Notes: generated by a model not told the origin, from the sequence alone. Counted from the first letter of the stretch, positions 32,375 through 43,313 are shown. The stretch is 64,000 nucleotides of DNA from Magnolia sinica (GCF_029962835.1 NC_080578.1:102527759-102591758); one strand, 5' to 3'. Made by a program: numbers and translations.

Positions 32375-33918
32375 ATGAATTGTTTTTTGAATATCAATTC
32401 ATTGTATACATTCGAACAAACAGAGTTACAAATGGAACGGGTGCTTGCTTTTAGACTACTGGATGCTGACTCTATTTCATACGTTTGTTGTACAAGTTCA
32501 TATCATAGCATAGAAGAACATGGATGGACGGAAGAGGAGATGGCTGCCTTTGCAGCTTCAATTGCAGCAGCAACTACAGTCATTGCGATTGGAAAATTTT
32601 ACAATAGTCTCTTTCTTAGGATACCCTGGAGAGTTGATGACTATGAAAGAAGTAAGATAATTAATGGGATAATTAGAGCCGGAGATAATGAGTGCCTGAC
32701 ACAACTCCGAATGAATAAGAATATTTTCTTTCACCTATGCTCGTTTCTCAGGGATAGGAATCTGCTACTGGATAGGAAACATGTAAATATGGAGGAACAA
32801 CTTGTCATGTTCCTTCATACAGTAGGGCATAATGTGCGAAATCGTGTCATTGGACATCGTTTTATATGATCAGGAGAAACCATAAGCAGATATTTTTCTA
32901 AAGCATTGGATGTAATTGTAGGACTATATCCTGAGTTTGTAAAACTCCCCGGTGTAGAAATAGCTACGAAGATTTTATCCAATCTCAATTGGAGCACGTA
33001 TTTTCAGGTATTGATCATGCTAATCACTATTATCCATGAATATCATTATTATAAGATTATGTCTCTTTTCACTTTTTTTCCTGATAAATCATTTTCAAAT
33101 TAGGATGTATTGGTGCAATTGATGGAACCCATATACCCGCTTATGTCACTACGATGGACAGTGTCACCTATCGTAACCAAAAATGGGTTCTATATCAAAA
33201 TGTAATGGCCGCCTGTACGTTTGATATGAAGTTCGTCTACTTGCTAGCCGGATGGGAAGGTTTGGCCTTCGACGCACGCGTCTTACAGAGTGAGTTGACA
33301 CATTCACACGATCATTTTACAATCCTAGAGGGTATTATAGTGTTCACCTATGTAATAGAAGTTATTTGTTAACTTAAATAATGTTAAACTGTATATTAAT
33401 CATTACTCATAATTAATTGTAGGTAAGTACTACGTAGTTGATGCTAATTATGCGCATTCGCTAGGATTCATGGCTCTGTATCGAAGCGTACGGTACCATC
33501 TCAATGAATACTGCACGGATCACAAGCCTTGTAACAAGAGAGAATTATTCAATTACAGACATGCTCAACTACAAAATGTTGTAGAGTGGATTTTTGGAGT
33601 ACTAAAAGCTCGATTTTTAATCCTCAAATCAGCTCCACCATATTTACTTTTAACACAACTCAAGATAGTTATCACATGTTGTGTTTTACACAACTTTATT
33701 TAAGGATTTGGGGGAGATGGTATTGTTGCAAATGAGGACCCATCAACAGATGTAGCGGATGGAATAGATCCATCTCCAGTTGAGTTAAGTTTTCAAGAAG
33801 ATGGACTGATGGTTATACGAATGCCACACAACGTGAGAGAGACGAATGGAACAAGTTTCGAGACAATATTGCTACTAGGATGTGGAATGATTACCATCCT
33901 GTGTGTCGTAGTTTGTAA
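32375..33918 (+). pseudogene. Harbinger transposase (DDE_Tnp_4 type), broken
   Basis: Exon 1 (to 33007) has a helical N-terminal region and the HARBI-type block TVGHNVRNRVIGHRF. Exon 2 (33104-33331) has IDGTHIPAY with the first catalytic Asp, QNVMAACTFDMKFVYLLAGWEG, and the second Asp in FDARVL. Exon 3 (33423-33918) has YYVVDANYAH, ELFNYRHAQL, the catalytic Glu in VEWIFGVLKARF and CCVLHNFI, ending ERDEWNKFRDNIATRMW. The introns use CAG|GTATTG and ATTAG|GA, then AGG|GTATTA and TGTAG|GT. Damage: TGA at 32867-32869 (Arg in the sister copy), a missing base at the start of exon 2, TAA at 33701-33703, and a frameshift near 33807. The enzyme would excise and reinsert DNA at TWA targets. Confidence 0.88.
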
Positions 33919-34191
33919 AAATGTCTCGATTTTTTGTTTGTTTGTACAAGGGAGAAAGGGATATTTTTACTTGTTTTCCATCCCTCACTTGTCTATAGTA
34001 AATATCTCCCTGTTGGTCAAATAATTATATTTTTTTTGTACTCCATGTCAACTAATATTTAGAATCTATGAATGTGTGGGCATGTATGTTGCAAAATATC
34101 AATGATTTTAAGTTGAAAACCTGGGATTTTACTGATTATTTTAAACTGTTTATTTGAATCTATGTAGATATCTGAAGATTCCAACGGAGAT

Positions 34192-35358
34192 ATGTCACCT
34201 AACAAGAGTAACACACAATCGATGCCTACAAAAGCATCCTGTCCATCGCCAAGTGTTACACCACGGAGGACCCCAAGGAAAATTAAACAGAAATCGACCG
34301 ATGAAAATGGGTCATCTGGTGGTGTAATGCGATGGACCGATGAGATGGACGACTATCTTATTAACACTCTTATAAAAGTTATTGCAAATGGCCATAAAAG
34401 TGCCAACAGATTTAAGAATAAGACATATAAGACAGTTGTCGATACTGTGAAGGGTGCCATAAGGATAGCGTTACAGGAGAAACATGTTGGGAATCACCTC
34501 CGTACACTGAAGAGGCTGTATTTTGAAGTGTGCGAGACTTTGAGTGCTTCTGATTTTGGATGGGATGACGATAAGAAGGTAGTCACTACTCTAGATGACG
34601 TATGGAAAGATTACATACGGGTGAGAATGAGATCGATCCAAGTTTTTAATACATTCATTAGAGTTGTTTATTTTCTTTATAATTAGTAAATTTGATATAC
34701 GCAAAAGTAACCTTGTATTGATACATTCATTCTTCTTGTCATAGTCACATCCTTACGCCCAACATGTACGAGGCAAAGCGGTGCGGAGGTATGATGACTT
34801 GACCGTGCTAGTGGACGTCGTTCAAGTATAGGCAACATTCCAGATTTTATGGCTTCTAGACGGTCTAGGGATACAAATATTTTGCCGAGAACGTCTACTG
34901 ATCAGAACGATGATATGCTCGTGCTATCGGGCGATGACATAGGAGACAGTGCGGAAGGGATACAATGGTCGTACCATAGTCGTGACAGTACCCACAGGGC
35001 CCACCGAAGTCCAAATGGAAATGAAAAAAATTCCATCAACACAGGCAGCACTTCCACGTCAAGGAAGAGAGCACGGATGAGTCGCCCCTGTGACGTAATT
35101 GGGCAAGGAATAAGCGAGGTTGTCGATGCAGTGAAGTCACTAGCGATAACAATTCACCAAGGAAAGGACATGGTCCGGATGTCACAGATTGTTCCTGCCT
35201 TGGAACAGATTGAAGGGCTGACAGGACATGAGATCCTTCACACTACAAAGATTGTATCGAAAGATGAGCACCAATTTGCCTCCTTCCTTTCACTCCCCGA
35301 GCACAGGAGGTTGGACTTTGTGTTGATGCTGCTTGCACCGGACCACTCCTCCGACTGA
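34192..35358 (+). pseudogene. Harbinger Myb/SANT-like protein
   Basis: The ATG at 34192 starts an N-terminal low-complexity segment with PRRTPRKIKQK. A Myb/SANT-like DNA-binding domain follows (RWTDEMDDYLINTLI, NRFKNKTYKTVVDTV, HLRTLKRLYFEVCETL, GFGWDDDKKVVT-type end with DVWKDYI), about residues 44-145. An intron (about 34630-34744, acceptor CATAG) leads to SHPYAQHVRGKAVRRYDDL. A frame change near 34800 joins the C-terminal part (MASRRS at 34849 to LAPDHSSD). The damage looks like a small deletion at a GACCGTGCTAGTGG-like repeat. In PIF/Harbinger elements this protein binds the transposon ends and helps import transposase. The sister gene is at 41915-43062. Confidence 0.82.
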
Positions 35359-35885
35359 GCTCAGTTGGACATACATGGACTTTGTTTGTTTCTTTGGATG
35401 TTTTTTTGGACATCTTCTTTTTGAACAATTACTTTTGGTTGTTTTGGATAACTGTATGTGACATTATGTGGATGAATGTGCCTGTATAGAACAGGTTATG
35501 GATGTGCCTATATAGAACGGGCTTTGGAAAGACCTTACTACTAGGATGGCAGTGTTGGACAAACTGTCATCCTGTTGATATTTTGACAATTGTTTGCATT
35601 TTTTTAAGACTTGGTGGCTATGGTTTGTTGATACGTAACTGTCTGTTACACTGCATAACCTGCTTTTATTTTTGGTTTACTCTATCGATGATCTTTATAA
35701 TAATTGTAAGTTTTTTGTGTAAACCCATCCGTCAAATTTTGCAGGTGTTCGTAGGGCCAGTTCAGGTATGTGAGAATAAGTACTTCAATACCTTATAATA
35801 TATTCCACTCAGGTGATATTTGAATTTGATCATCTCATTTTTTATATTCCACTCAGATATTTTTGCTTTATTTGATAATGTGAAG

Positions 35886-36311
35886 ATGGTGAAAAAGGTA
35901 TATGTTGTGTTCAACGGTCGCCACCCTGGATTATATTATGACTGGGAGGAGTGTCGGGTGCAAGTGGAGGGATTTTCACGGGCACGTTTTCGTGGATACA
36001 AGTCGGCAGTCGAGGCATATCTTGAATGGTCTGAATGGTCCGAGAAAATGGATCTTCCAGCTGTCCCACGGGACGAGATGGTAGATGACCAGGAGAGTGT
36101 TAGATCGCAGCATAGAGAACACTACAACGCCATCTGCATGAGTCATCCTATTGGACGGACCTTGGCAATGACCTCTTCAGCCCCATATGACTTGGGCACA
36201 AAGAGACAGGGAGGTGTTACAGACGAGGGAGACAGTGGGGCATTGGTCAGATTCATCTTTGGAATCTTGGTATTGGTTCTTCTCATTCAACTTATATCAA
36301 CGCTGAAGTAA
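35886..36311 (+). CDS. RNase H1-type hybrid-binding-domain protein with C-terminal TM helix
   Basis: The ATG at 35886 (open frame upstream to 35820) gives 141 residues. Residues 1-47 match the N-terminal hybrid-binding domain of RNase H1, the same fold as the caulimovirus viroplasmin (Cauli_VI) domain: VYVVFNGRHPGLY, WEEC, VQVEGF and ARFRGYKSAVEA keep the Tyr, Gly, Pro-Gly, Trp, Cys and Gly-Phe landmarks. In eukaryotic RNase H1 this domain grips RNA:DNA hybrids. Residues 50-115 are polar with no known domain and no RNase H catalytic core follows. The last ~22 residues (VRFIFGILVLVLLIQLI) look like a membrane anchor. There is no internal stop. It lies after the Myb-like gene on the same strand. 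A diverged homologue occupies the same position in the element at 40255-48576. Function is unknown. Confidence 0.8.
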   Translation: MVKKVYVVFNGRHPGLYYDWEECRVQVEGFSRARFRGYKSAVEAYLEWSEWSEKMDLPAVPRDEMVDDQESVRSQHREHYNAICMSHPIGRTLAMTSSAPYDLGTKRQGGVTDEGDSGALVRFIFGILVLVLLIQLISTLK

Positions 36312-36599
36312 TGTGCACAGGTTGTGTTTGTATGGACTTTATTTGTGGTTGTTTTGGATAACTTCATGTTTATTTTTCTTGATGGACAGTGGTTACTATT
36401 TTGATTTTTTTTTCTTGACAATGAATATTTAGGTTTCTAGACTTCGATTGTAGTGTATCTTTTTCATCCATTACCCTTCAAATCCGAATTTGAAGGGACC
36501 CATGTACCCACATTTATTCTGCCAGTATGCTTGCCTACTAGATTCAGTTGTTGCAATGTCAACCTCGAGACACGTCCGTTTGAAACAAGTGAACCAAAT
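36312..36599. other. Harbinger 3' non-coding segment
   Basis: AT-rich sequence between the third gene and the 85-bp repeats, with no gene. A phrase GGTTGTTTTGGATAACT at about 36346 also follows the Myb-like gene at 35437, suggesting duplicated gene-trailer sequence. Confidence 0.45.
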
Positions 36600-36856
36600 A
36601 ATGCTGATATACATTTTGGTGCATTTCAATAGATGTTATGAACCACACAATATGTCACAAAGATCATCATGTGGTCCACCACGTAGTGCTGATATACGTT
36701 TTGGTGCATTTCGATATATGTTGTGGACCACACAATCTATCACAAAGTTCATCATGTGGTCCACCCAAAAGTGCTGATATACGTTTTGGTGCATTTCGAT
36801 ATATGTTGTGGACCACACAATCTATCACAAAGATCATCATGTGGTCCACCACAGTG
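36600..36856. repeat. 85-bp tandem repeat, three copies
   Basis: GCTGATATAC starts at 36603, 36688 and 36773, exactly 85 bp apart. The two later units contain GTGGACCACA and, about 26 bp on, TGTGGTCCAC, a 10-bp inverted pair able to form a hairpin. The first unit has a degenerate left arm (ATGAACCACA). The array lies about 370 bp inside the right TIR of the Harbinger element and could serve as subterminal binding sites. Confidence 0.88.
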
Positions 36857-37436
36857 CTGGATATCAAATTTTACCATATGTGAAGATTGGGTCCCATGAC
36901 CAGTTGTCCGGATGTTGCCCAAATTGCTGAAAGGAGAATCACATATATTCGGTACTACTATAAAAATCAAACAACTGATTATAGTTGTTGTAGAGCTGAG
37001 ATGGTGGACACTATAAGAGCAAAAAAGCAATGATGTGACTACTACATTGTCTATCCAAACACGTTCCTATTGAATTTTCATCTATTACACTCATAACATA
37101 CTAAAAAACAAGCATGGGAAAGCAACATACAGGTATTCAAACAATCATTGCTAATACATGTAAAGACGTAATCATGTTGTCTTTACACCCAACTACCGTG
37201 GTAATTGGAAAACCAAATAGGCCCTAAGGCATACGGGAGAATGATCTGGTGCATGATCCAAAGATAGAAACTGATATCTCCACGCGCGCGACATTCGCTT
37301 AATTGAGTAAATCGTACCGAGATTGACGGCCATGATCTGTTCGTCTCACAGGTATAAATACCAGAGAAACTCATTGCAACAGGGACGCAATATCTCGCAC
37401 CTCTCATCTACTCTACACAACTTAGACCCAGTTTCC

Positions 37437-38243
37437 CTAGCCTGACTTTAGCATCAGAGGGTCCCCTGTTTGAGCCAGGGTCTCCTTTGTTAACCACTTT
37501 GTGCAGGACCAGGTGACGTAGGGATGAACGTGATGAGGTTGATCACCGTCTTCCTCAAGAGGATAACTACTCCAAATCCACGGAGCTTCTCTGGACTCCT
37601 CACAAAGACTTCTCGAATCCACGAGGAAAAAAAGCAGAAAATAGAAATAAATTGTAATAAATTCGAAATTGATTTAATGAATCCCAATAAACGAGTTTAC
37701 AACCCTTTAAATAGGGATACCAACCAATGGGAGAGAAATCAGAAGCAAACTACAACTAAAACTCCTAGAATTCGCGACTTACTATAAATAGTAAACTTAC
37801 TATTTATAGACGGTTGTGATGTCTACTAGTGCGCAAGGTTTTCGGCCAAAAATAGTAAGTGTCCTATTTGGCTTCACCAAACCGTTCTCCTAATTATTCT
37901 AAGCTCTTTTCACGTTGGACGAAACTCCTAAAGCCCGACGGATGAAGAGTTATAATCAAACTAAAACTTACTATTTATAGTAAAAATGAAATTAAAGCAG
38001 GGAAACGACCGTCGATCCAAGAGTATTTCGCAAATCCGGCTTGCATAACCCGGCGTTGCGGGGTTGGTTGGATAAAGTAGCTCGTTCTACCCCAAAATCA
38101 TATCTTTTACGCCTGATAACTCATTCCAGATTGTGAGATATGCCCGATCTAAGGTCCGACAGTCCGGATCACTTATGTCGTCGACCGAGCCTTTTTTGAT
38201 CCATCTTTGCCATAAAACTGTCCGCGACCCACTCTACATCACC
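37437..38243 (-). mobile_element. Ty3/Gypsy LTR-like copy
   Basis: The region 37755-38243 matches 5745-6145: CGACTTACTATAAATAGTAA, AAAGCCCGACGGATGAAGAG, CTTACTATTTATAGTAAAAA, AAAGTAGCTCGTTCTACCCC and GACCCACTCTACATCA at the end are shared. The ATCA at about 38243 corresponds to the TGAT LTR start on the minus strand. No pol sequence flanks it here, so it may be a solo LTR. The left border near 37437-37520 is not certain. Confidence 0.5.
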
Positions 38244-39841
38244 AAGGCGCGGTGGAAGGTGTTCCAGATTCTTACATCAACAGGCCTGGTGAGTGAACCG
38301 TCAGGATTTAAAACGATCTTAAGGAAGGCGTACGGATCGTCCGGGATCGAATTCTCGGAATCACCCATCTTCGATCTCTCACTCTCCCTCTGTCAAGGAA
38401 GCATCGATTAAATGGATTGGGATACTTAGAAAAAACCGTCCACTTGGCTTTGGTTATTTGAATAAATACATTAGAATAATTGTAAACACCACCCTCGATT
38501 TGGATTATTGCAAATGCCTCCCTTTGACTTAGGGTTGCAACTTTAGGGTCAGATCAATTCAAAACCGATTGAACCAATCCAAGTTTGGGTAGGGTTGGAA
38601 AATGCAAACCGGATTTGAAATTGAGTTGGGCTCAGGATGATCAAACTTGAACCGGGCAGAGGTTAGGAATACCCGCGCTTAGGGTTTGAGTCCTTACCTC
38701 ACGGGTAGACTCTGAGGAGTTTCAACACGAGGTCTTGGGTTCGATACCCATAGGTGGTGAAATCCCACTATGGGGCGTGTGGGTGTGTGTGTGTGTCGGG
38801 TGCATGTAAAAAATAAAAATAAAAAATACCTGCACTTAACTAGCTTGGGGGTTCTTACTCATGCCTCAGTGGTAGCCTCGCAGGAGTTTTAATGCGCAGT
38901 TGAAATTTGAGTCCATTTGGACTAGGTTGAGCTCAAGTTGGCCTTTTAACCTTCCTTTTTTTTCCTTGTCATTCTACCTCACACTCACACAGACGGTTAT
39001 ACGCTCTTGTGCACTCGCACCACAAGGTATGTTCGAACTCAGGACCTCTAGTTGAAACTCCAAAAAGTCTATGGTGAGGCATGCATGACAATAGGTGATT
39101 CACGTGATGTGCATGTCGTTTGTCACTTAGAATATCTCGGTGGGCCACACTTGCCCATTTGATCAAATGGTTTCCTGGTTGAGAAATGTTCACATGCAAA
39201 TACTCCTATGTGAATTCTCCGTACAATGATTAAGTGTGGACCATCCAAGCCGTTCAAAAGGTAGGCTACACCATAATCAAATTGGACCAATCTGCTCATT
39301 AAGTGGGCGCTGCAACCAGAAAATGAATAGTACTTTTTTGCTTCCTAGCAAGTTTGATGGTGAATCACACCTAATGAGTATATTATACTTACTCTAGTTT
39401 TCTTTATGTTGAGGCCCACTTTTTTGACGGAATGGATGTTCTATGGAAATTACATGTTGAAGGAAGAGGGCGCTGCATGTGATGTATGTGAACAATTTCA
39501 TTCGATTGGAGGACAATTAGACTAATTTTGCCACCTCTATAGTCTAATCTCGCCTCTTCTCTTGAAAATCTCTCATTAGAAAAATTTTGCCGCCTTTAAT
39601 TTTATTCTAATCTCACCAGCCGCCAGCTGTTGAATAATTTCTCATTAGAAAAATTTTGCCGCCTTTAATTATAATCTAATCTCACCGCCGCCTCTGTTGA
39701 ATAATTTTGCTGCTCCTCTAAATAATGCATTTTCTTGTCTTCTTAAGATTATTTCTTTCTAAAAGCCTTTGAGTTTGACATATGAATCAATAACCGTTTG
39801 CTCCTTTTCAACTTCTTCTTACATCAATTATTTTTAAATCA
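38244..39841. other. No gene recognised
   Basis: Contains a (TG)n tract at 38784-38797, stretches of the kind GGTAG(A/C)CTC(T/G)(G/C)AGGAGTTT at 38704 and 38872, and a 69-bp tandem pair TCTCATTAGAAAAATTTTGC at 39571 and 39640. No protein resemblance. Confidence 0.45.
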
Positions 39842-39844
39842 TTA

Positions 39845-40251
39845 GGGCCCGTTTGGCCGGGTGGATCGGAAGGGATTGAATGGAATTAGGGTGGATGGCA
39901 TGGATTTCAAGGTAATGATGGTGTTGTCAGTGGATTGTCTTAAGATCCATGGGATTGCTATATGGAGTATGTTTGGCACGCCCGGCCAATCCCGGGATTA
40001 AACCTTCCCATCCCTTCCAATCTCTCGAACCCAACACGTTCCAGGCATATTTGAACGGATTAGGGTGGATTGGACGGGATTTAAAGGCAATGATGGTGTT
40101 GTCAGTGGATTGTCTTGAGATCCATGGGATTGCTATATCCGCGGATCAGGTCACCCCATCTATTTGGCATGTCCGGCCAATCCCGGGATTTAACTTCCAA
40201 TCCCTTCCAGTACCATCCAATCCCTCCCAATCCGCCCGGCCAAACGGGCCC
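39845..40251. mobile_element. Tourist-like MITE, 407 bp
   Basis: The left GGGCCCGTTTGGCCGGGTGG and the inward right end GGGCCCGTTTGGCCGGGCGG form a strong TIR. Both flanks carry TTA (39842-39844, 40252-40254). The interior holds two copies of AATGATGGTGTTGTCAGTGG (about 39914 and 40090) within a ~175-bp internal duplication. The same phrase in weaker form (TTTAAGGTAATGATGGCAGA) lies just inside the left end of the large element at 40255, so the MITE looks like a relative of it. Confidence 0.88.
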
Positions 40252-40399
40252 TTAGGGCATGTTTGGCTGGACCGATCCCATGGGATTAGGAGGTATGGGA
40301 TCGGTTTTAAGGTAATGATGGCAGAGTTAGTGGATGGTCGGGCATCCATTGGGATTTTCATATCCCAATACTAAAAGATCTGCCTGTTTGGATTGCAAC

Positions 40400-41029
40400 T
40401 ACCATCTTGAGATCATGTCAGAGATAGTGTTTGGATTGACATGGGATTGGATTTGAATCCAACTGATCCCATGGGAAGCACGTTTGGAGCTTCAAGTTTT
40501 ACCGTACGGGATTGGAGAATGCAAGCGCTGACTAGGAACGATTTGTTGACCCAAATTGCATTGCCTACCATACCCAATCCAAACCGTCCGCTACTAGTGG
40601 CCGGTTCTCTGTGGGACCCACAACAGCCTCCTGTGTCATCCGAACCCTCCATATGGGGTTTTGTATCATCCAAACCATCCACAACGATGTCGATGGGGTT
40701 AAAAGCAGTATATGACCCGCACCTTGTTGCGTGTGTACACTGGTTTACATGACATCTCATTTTCGTCTTCTGGGTCATGCCATAATGCACCAGAATTCTA
40801 TTTTGTTGCAACCCGGTCTTCATCTTAGCCATACACAACATGCTCTGATTCCCTTTATGCATACGTGTGGATATTTACATGTGTGGATGTTTACGGAATC
40901 AGATCCACTTGGGGCGTTCTGATATCAGGTAATAATGTATGACCTACTATGACTATACCATCTCATGAAATCATCGAAATTTAAAGAGTTGTTCAAAGTA
41001 TTAGTGTCACACAAAACATACCCAAGAAT
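40400..41029. other. Harbinger trailer, no gene
   Basis: Sequence between the left TIR and the third gene. CCATCCGAACCCTCCATATGG and ATCATCCAAACCATCCAC near 40637-40680 form a short repeat. No protein was recognised on either strand. Confidence 0.4.
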
Positions 41030-41431
41030 TTATAATTTAATCATAATATACAATGTGAAAAAAACAACCATTACGCCAATCAAGAGTTCCAATAATTTAT
41101 CTGCGGCTGAAGGGGGGAGATCATCAGTAGACGTGGGCCTCAACATAGTGGCCCGGGATGTCCAATGGATAGACAGCATAGCCGAATGATGGACATCAAC
41201 TGCGTCCACTGATCTTCCCACTTCTCCCGAGCGAGCGTCACATCCATGTGTCAGTGGTGCAGTTGCCAGACCGAAAAAACTGTCCTAGTATGCCGTTGCA
41301 TCTCTCCAATTCTTAAGCGCTCAATGGCGGCTCCCACTGTATCCCTCAACCTCGACTCGTGCATCATCCCATGTAAGATAAATACCTGGTTGACAACCAA
41401 CCAAGACAACATAGTATTTTTCCTTCGCCAT
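41030..41431 (-). pseudogene. Hybrid-binding-domain protein with TM helix, second copy
   Basis: The minus-strand ATG at 41431 opens a 133-codon frame ending at 41030. Codons 1-36 read as the RNase H1/viroplasmin-type N-terminal domain: KYYVVLVGCQPGIY, then TWDDARVEVEGYSGSR. Two in-frame stops interrupt it, TGA at codon 37 (41321-41323) and TAG at codon 49. Both are one C-to-T step from Arg or Gln codons. After these the same frame continues without shift to a hydrophobic C-terminus (LLELLIGVMVVFFTLYIMI), matching the C-terminal helix of the 35886 gene. Sequence identity to that gene is low outside the domain, but order and length agree. TTTTGCAG directly before the ATG could be a splice acceptor. 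Confidence 0.75.
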
Positions 41432-41914
41432 CTGCAAAAAGAGGTCCAGTATCGCAATGAATAGCAAGAAATTAAAGCTCATATATTTGTACATGTATAC
41501 ACAGAGATAAAGCGGTGACATCCACGTTGCAATGAAAAGTATACAATCTATTAAAACCATTTGTAGACGAAAATATGGGATCGTACCTTCTCTTCTTACG
41601 ATGTGTGTGGTCTAGTTATACAACAAAAGCAAATACCCAAGAGTTAGATTAAATAATTACATATCAAGTAAAATGAGCCATCCTGGGTCCAAGGCCAGTG
41701 TATACCAGTGGCCCTAGAAGATATGTGGAATCCAAAATTATAAGCAATATAAAGAAGATATGTGGAAGTTATTACATGCCCCAAAAAAAAAAACCAAAAA
41801 TAACTTAAACCATCCAAAATAAAAGAGTTTCTTCTGCCAATTGTTCTCCACCTGAATTACCATTTGAATGGTACCCAACGTTCAAAGTTTTTAAACCCCA
41901 AAGATCAGCAACCA

Positions 41915-43062
41915 TCAAACAGAACCACCACCGTCATTACCCTTCAAATCGTCCAGAGTTTTCTTAAGCCAATCAACGCAACGATCCGGCCGTAGGGCAA
42001 CAAAAAAGGAGGTAAGCTTCTCGTCTTTATTCAAGAGCTGACCAACCTCAATAAATTCAGCATTGGTTAGCCCCTGAACCTCTTCCAATATGTCTAAGAC
42101 ACATCACGTTCGATTGACATCCTTTCCAACAGAGAATTTATGCATTGCCTCTGCGACACTCGTGAGAGATAAGCCTACGACATCACATGGTCGAGCAGGT
42201 CGCATCCTTTTTGTTGTTGCACTTCCACCATGACTACTATCGAAATCGGTTCTACGAGTGGGTGTGTCCTGAAACGGCCTATTTTTCCTTGTTTGAATGT
42301 CCATTGACCGGCCATATATGTCAGGTGATTCATCGAGGTTTTCCTTAGATAGGTCCACGGTAGCATCTGTATCATCGTCCAGCTCTCTCCACGAATCATT
42401 CAGGTCTCTATAAACACGAGACGCGGATGCCGCAATGTTCTGACTTCCTTGCGCATATCTTCCTGTCGCCTGGTGTGACCCAACAATCACCGATAAATCA
42501 TCCACCCGTTCAATTCGCTTGCCACGCAACCTCTTAGCTCGCAGATGAGACTATACATATAATAATTTTGAATATCAATAAATGTCAGTTGAAATTAAAA
42601 TTTGTATACAACCAAAACAACAATATAGGTTACCTTTAAATATTCCTCCCAAACCTCGTCTGGGGCCGTCACCACCATGCGCTCACTGTCCCAACCGAAA
42701 CCGCTCGCAGCCAGCATGTCCTTTATATCACCGTACTCCCTCTTGTGATACCTCAATCTATTTTGAACATTTTGTCAGGTAAGAAGTATTTGTGTACGTC
42801 TATGGACCGCATCGGCGGCCGCTTGATATGCTTCTCGTTTGAAGTCATTATCTCCCTTTCTACCTAGCGCAATTTACTCAATCAAGGTGTCAAACAAAAC
42901 TTGATCCATAGTTCCAGTCCATTTGATCTTCGTAGCGCGATAGGATGGCTCTGCCAGAGATATTACGGACTTCTCACGTGGTGAGGTACGTGTCGGTAGA
43001 ACCAGGCTACGCAACGGCGATTGCATTGGAGTAGGAGTAGATCTACTCAAATTGTCAGACAT
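41915..43062 (-). pseudogene. Harbinger Myb/SANT-like protein, second copy
   Basis: The ATG at 43062 (MSDNLSRS) is followed by a Ser/Pro-rich start and the Myb/SANT-like domain (KIKWTGTMDQVLFDTLIE, then NRLRYHKREYG, GFGWDSERMVVTAPDEVWEEYLK). An intron (about 42632-42550) leads to SHLRAKRLRGKRIERVDDL and a tail with DVVGLSLTSVAEAMHKF and LNKDEKLTSFFVALRPD. Stops at 42874-42876, near 42776 and at 42104-42106 break the frame. The family match to 34192-35358 includes the SH..A..(V/L)RGK start of exon 2 and the RPCDV(I/V)G block near the end. It would bind element ends. Confidence 0.78.
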
Positions 43063-43313
43063 ATCACCTATGTGCAAATGGGAAGGCAGTTACGCAAAGA
43101 GAATAATGCGGAATACAGTATGTGTCAATTATAAGGTTTAGCCGAATGAAGGAAAATGTATAGGAATAAACAGTTGTTGATGTATGTAGCAAAATTTGTG
43201 AGCTTCGGTGTACAAAGTGCAAAAAATCCTACTTCGAAATTGTACAAAAATCATTAAGCATCTATTACTTTAGTTATGCAGTATGTCATGATTATCACAA
43301 TAACCAAGTAGGA

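Larger units (their letters stand above)
31373..37224 (+). mobile_element. PIF/Harbinger element with three genes, 5852 bp
   Basis: The TIRs are GGGTCTGTTTGGTTTTACCA at the left and, inward from 37224, GGGCCTATTTGGTTTTCCAA. The TSD TAA is at 31370-31372 and 37225-37227. Genes on the plus strand, in order: DDE transposase (32375-33918), Myb/SANT-like protein (34192-35358) and RNase H1-type hybrid-binding-domain protein (35886-36311). A (TA)n tract lies in the leader and an 85-bp tandem repeat in the trailer. The transposase carries two stops and two frameshifts, so the element is no longer autonomous. Confidence 0.88.

Noticed and set aside
35820-36311. Third Harbinger gene as a caulimovirus remnant
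   Set aside because: No movement protein, coat, reverse transcriptase or other caulimovirus part is nearby, the domain also exists in eukaryotic RNase H1, and a second copy has the same Harbinger context.
36600-36856. CRISPR-like array
   Set aside because: Only three adjacent 85-bp units without unique spacers in a plant transposon; a simple tandem repeat.
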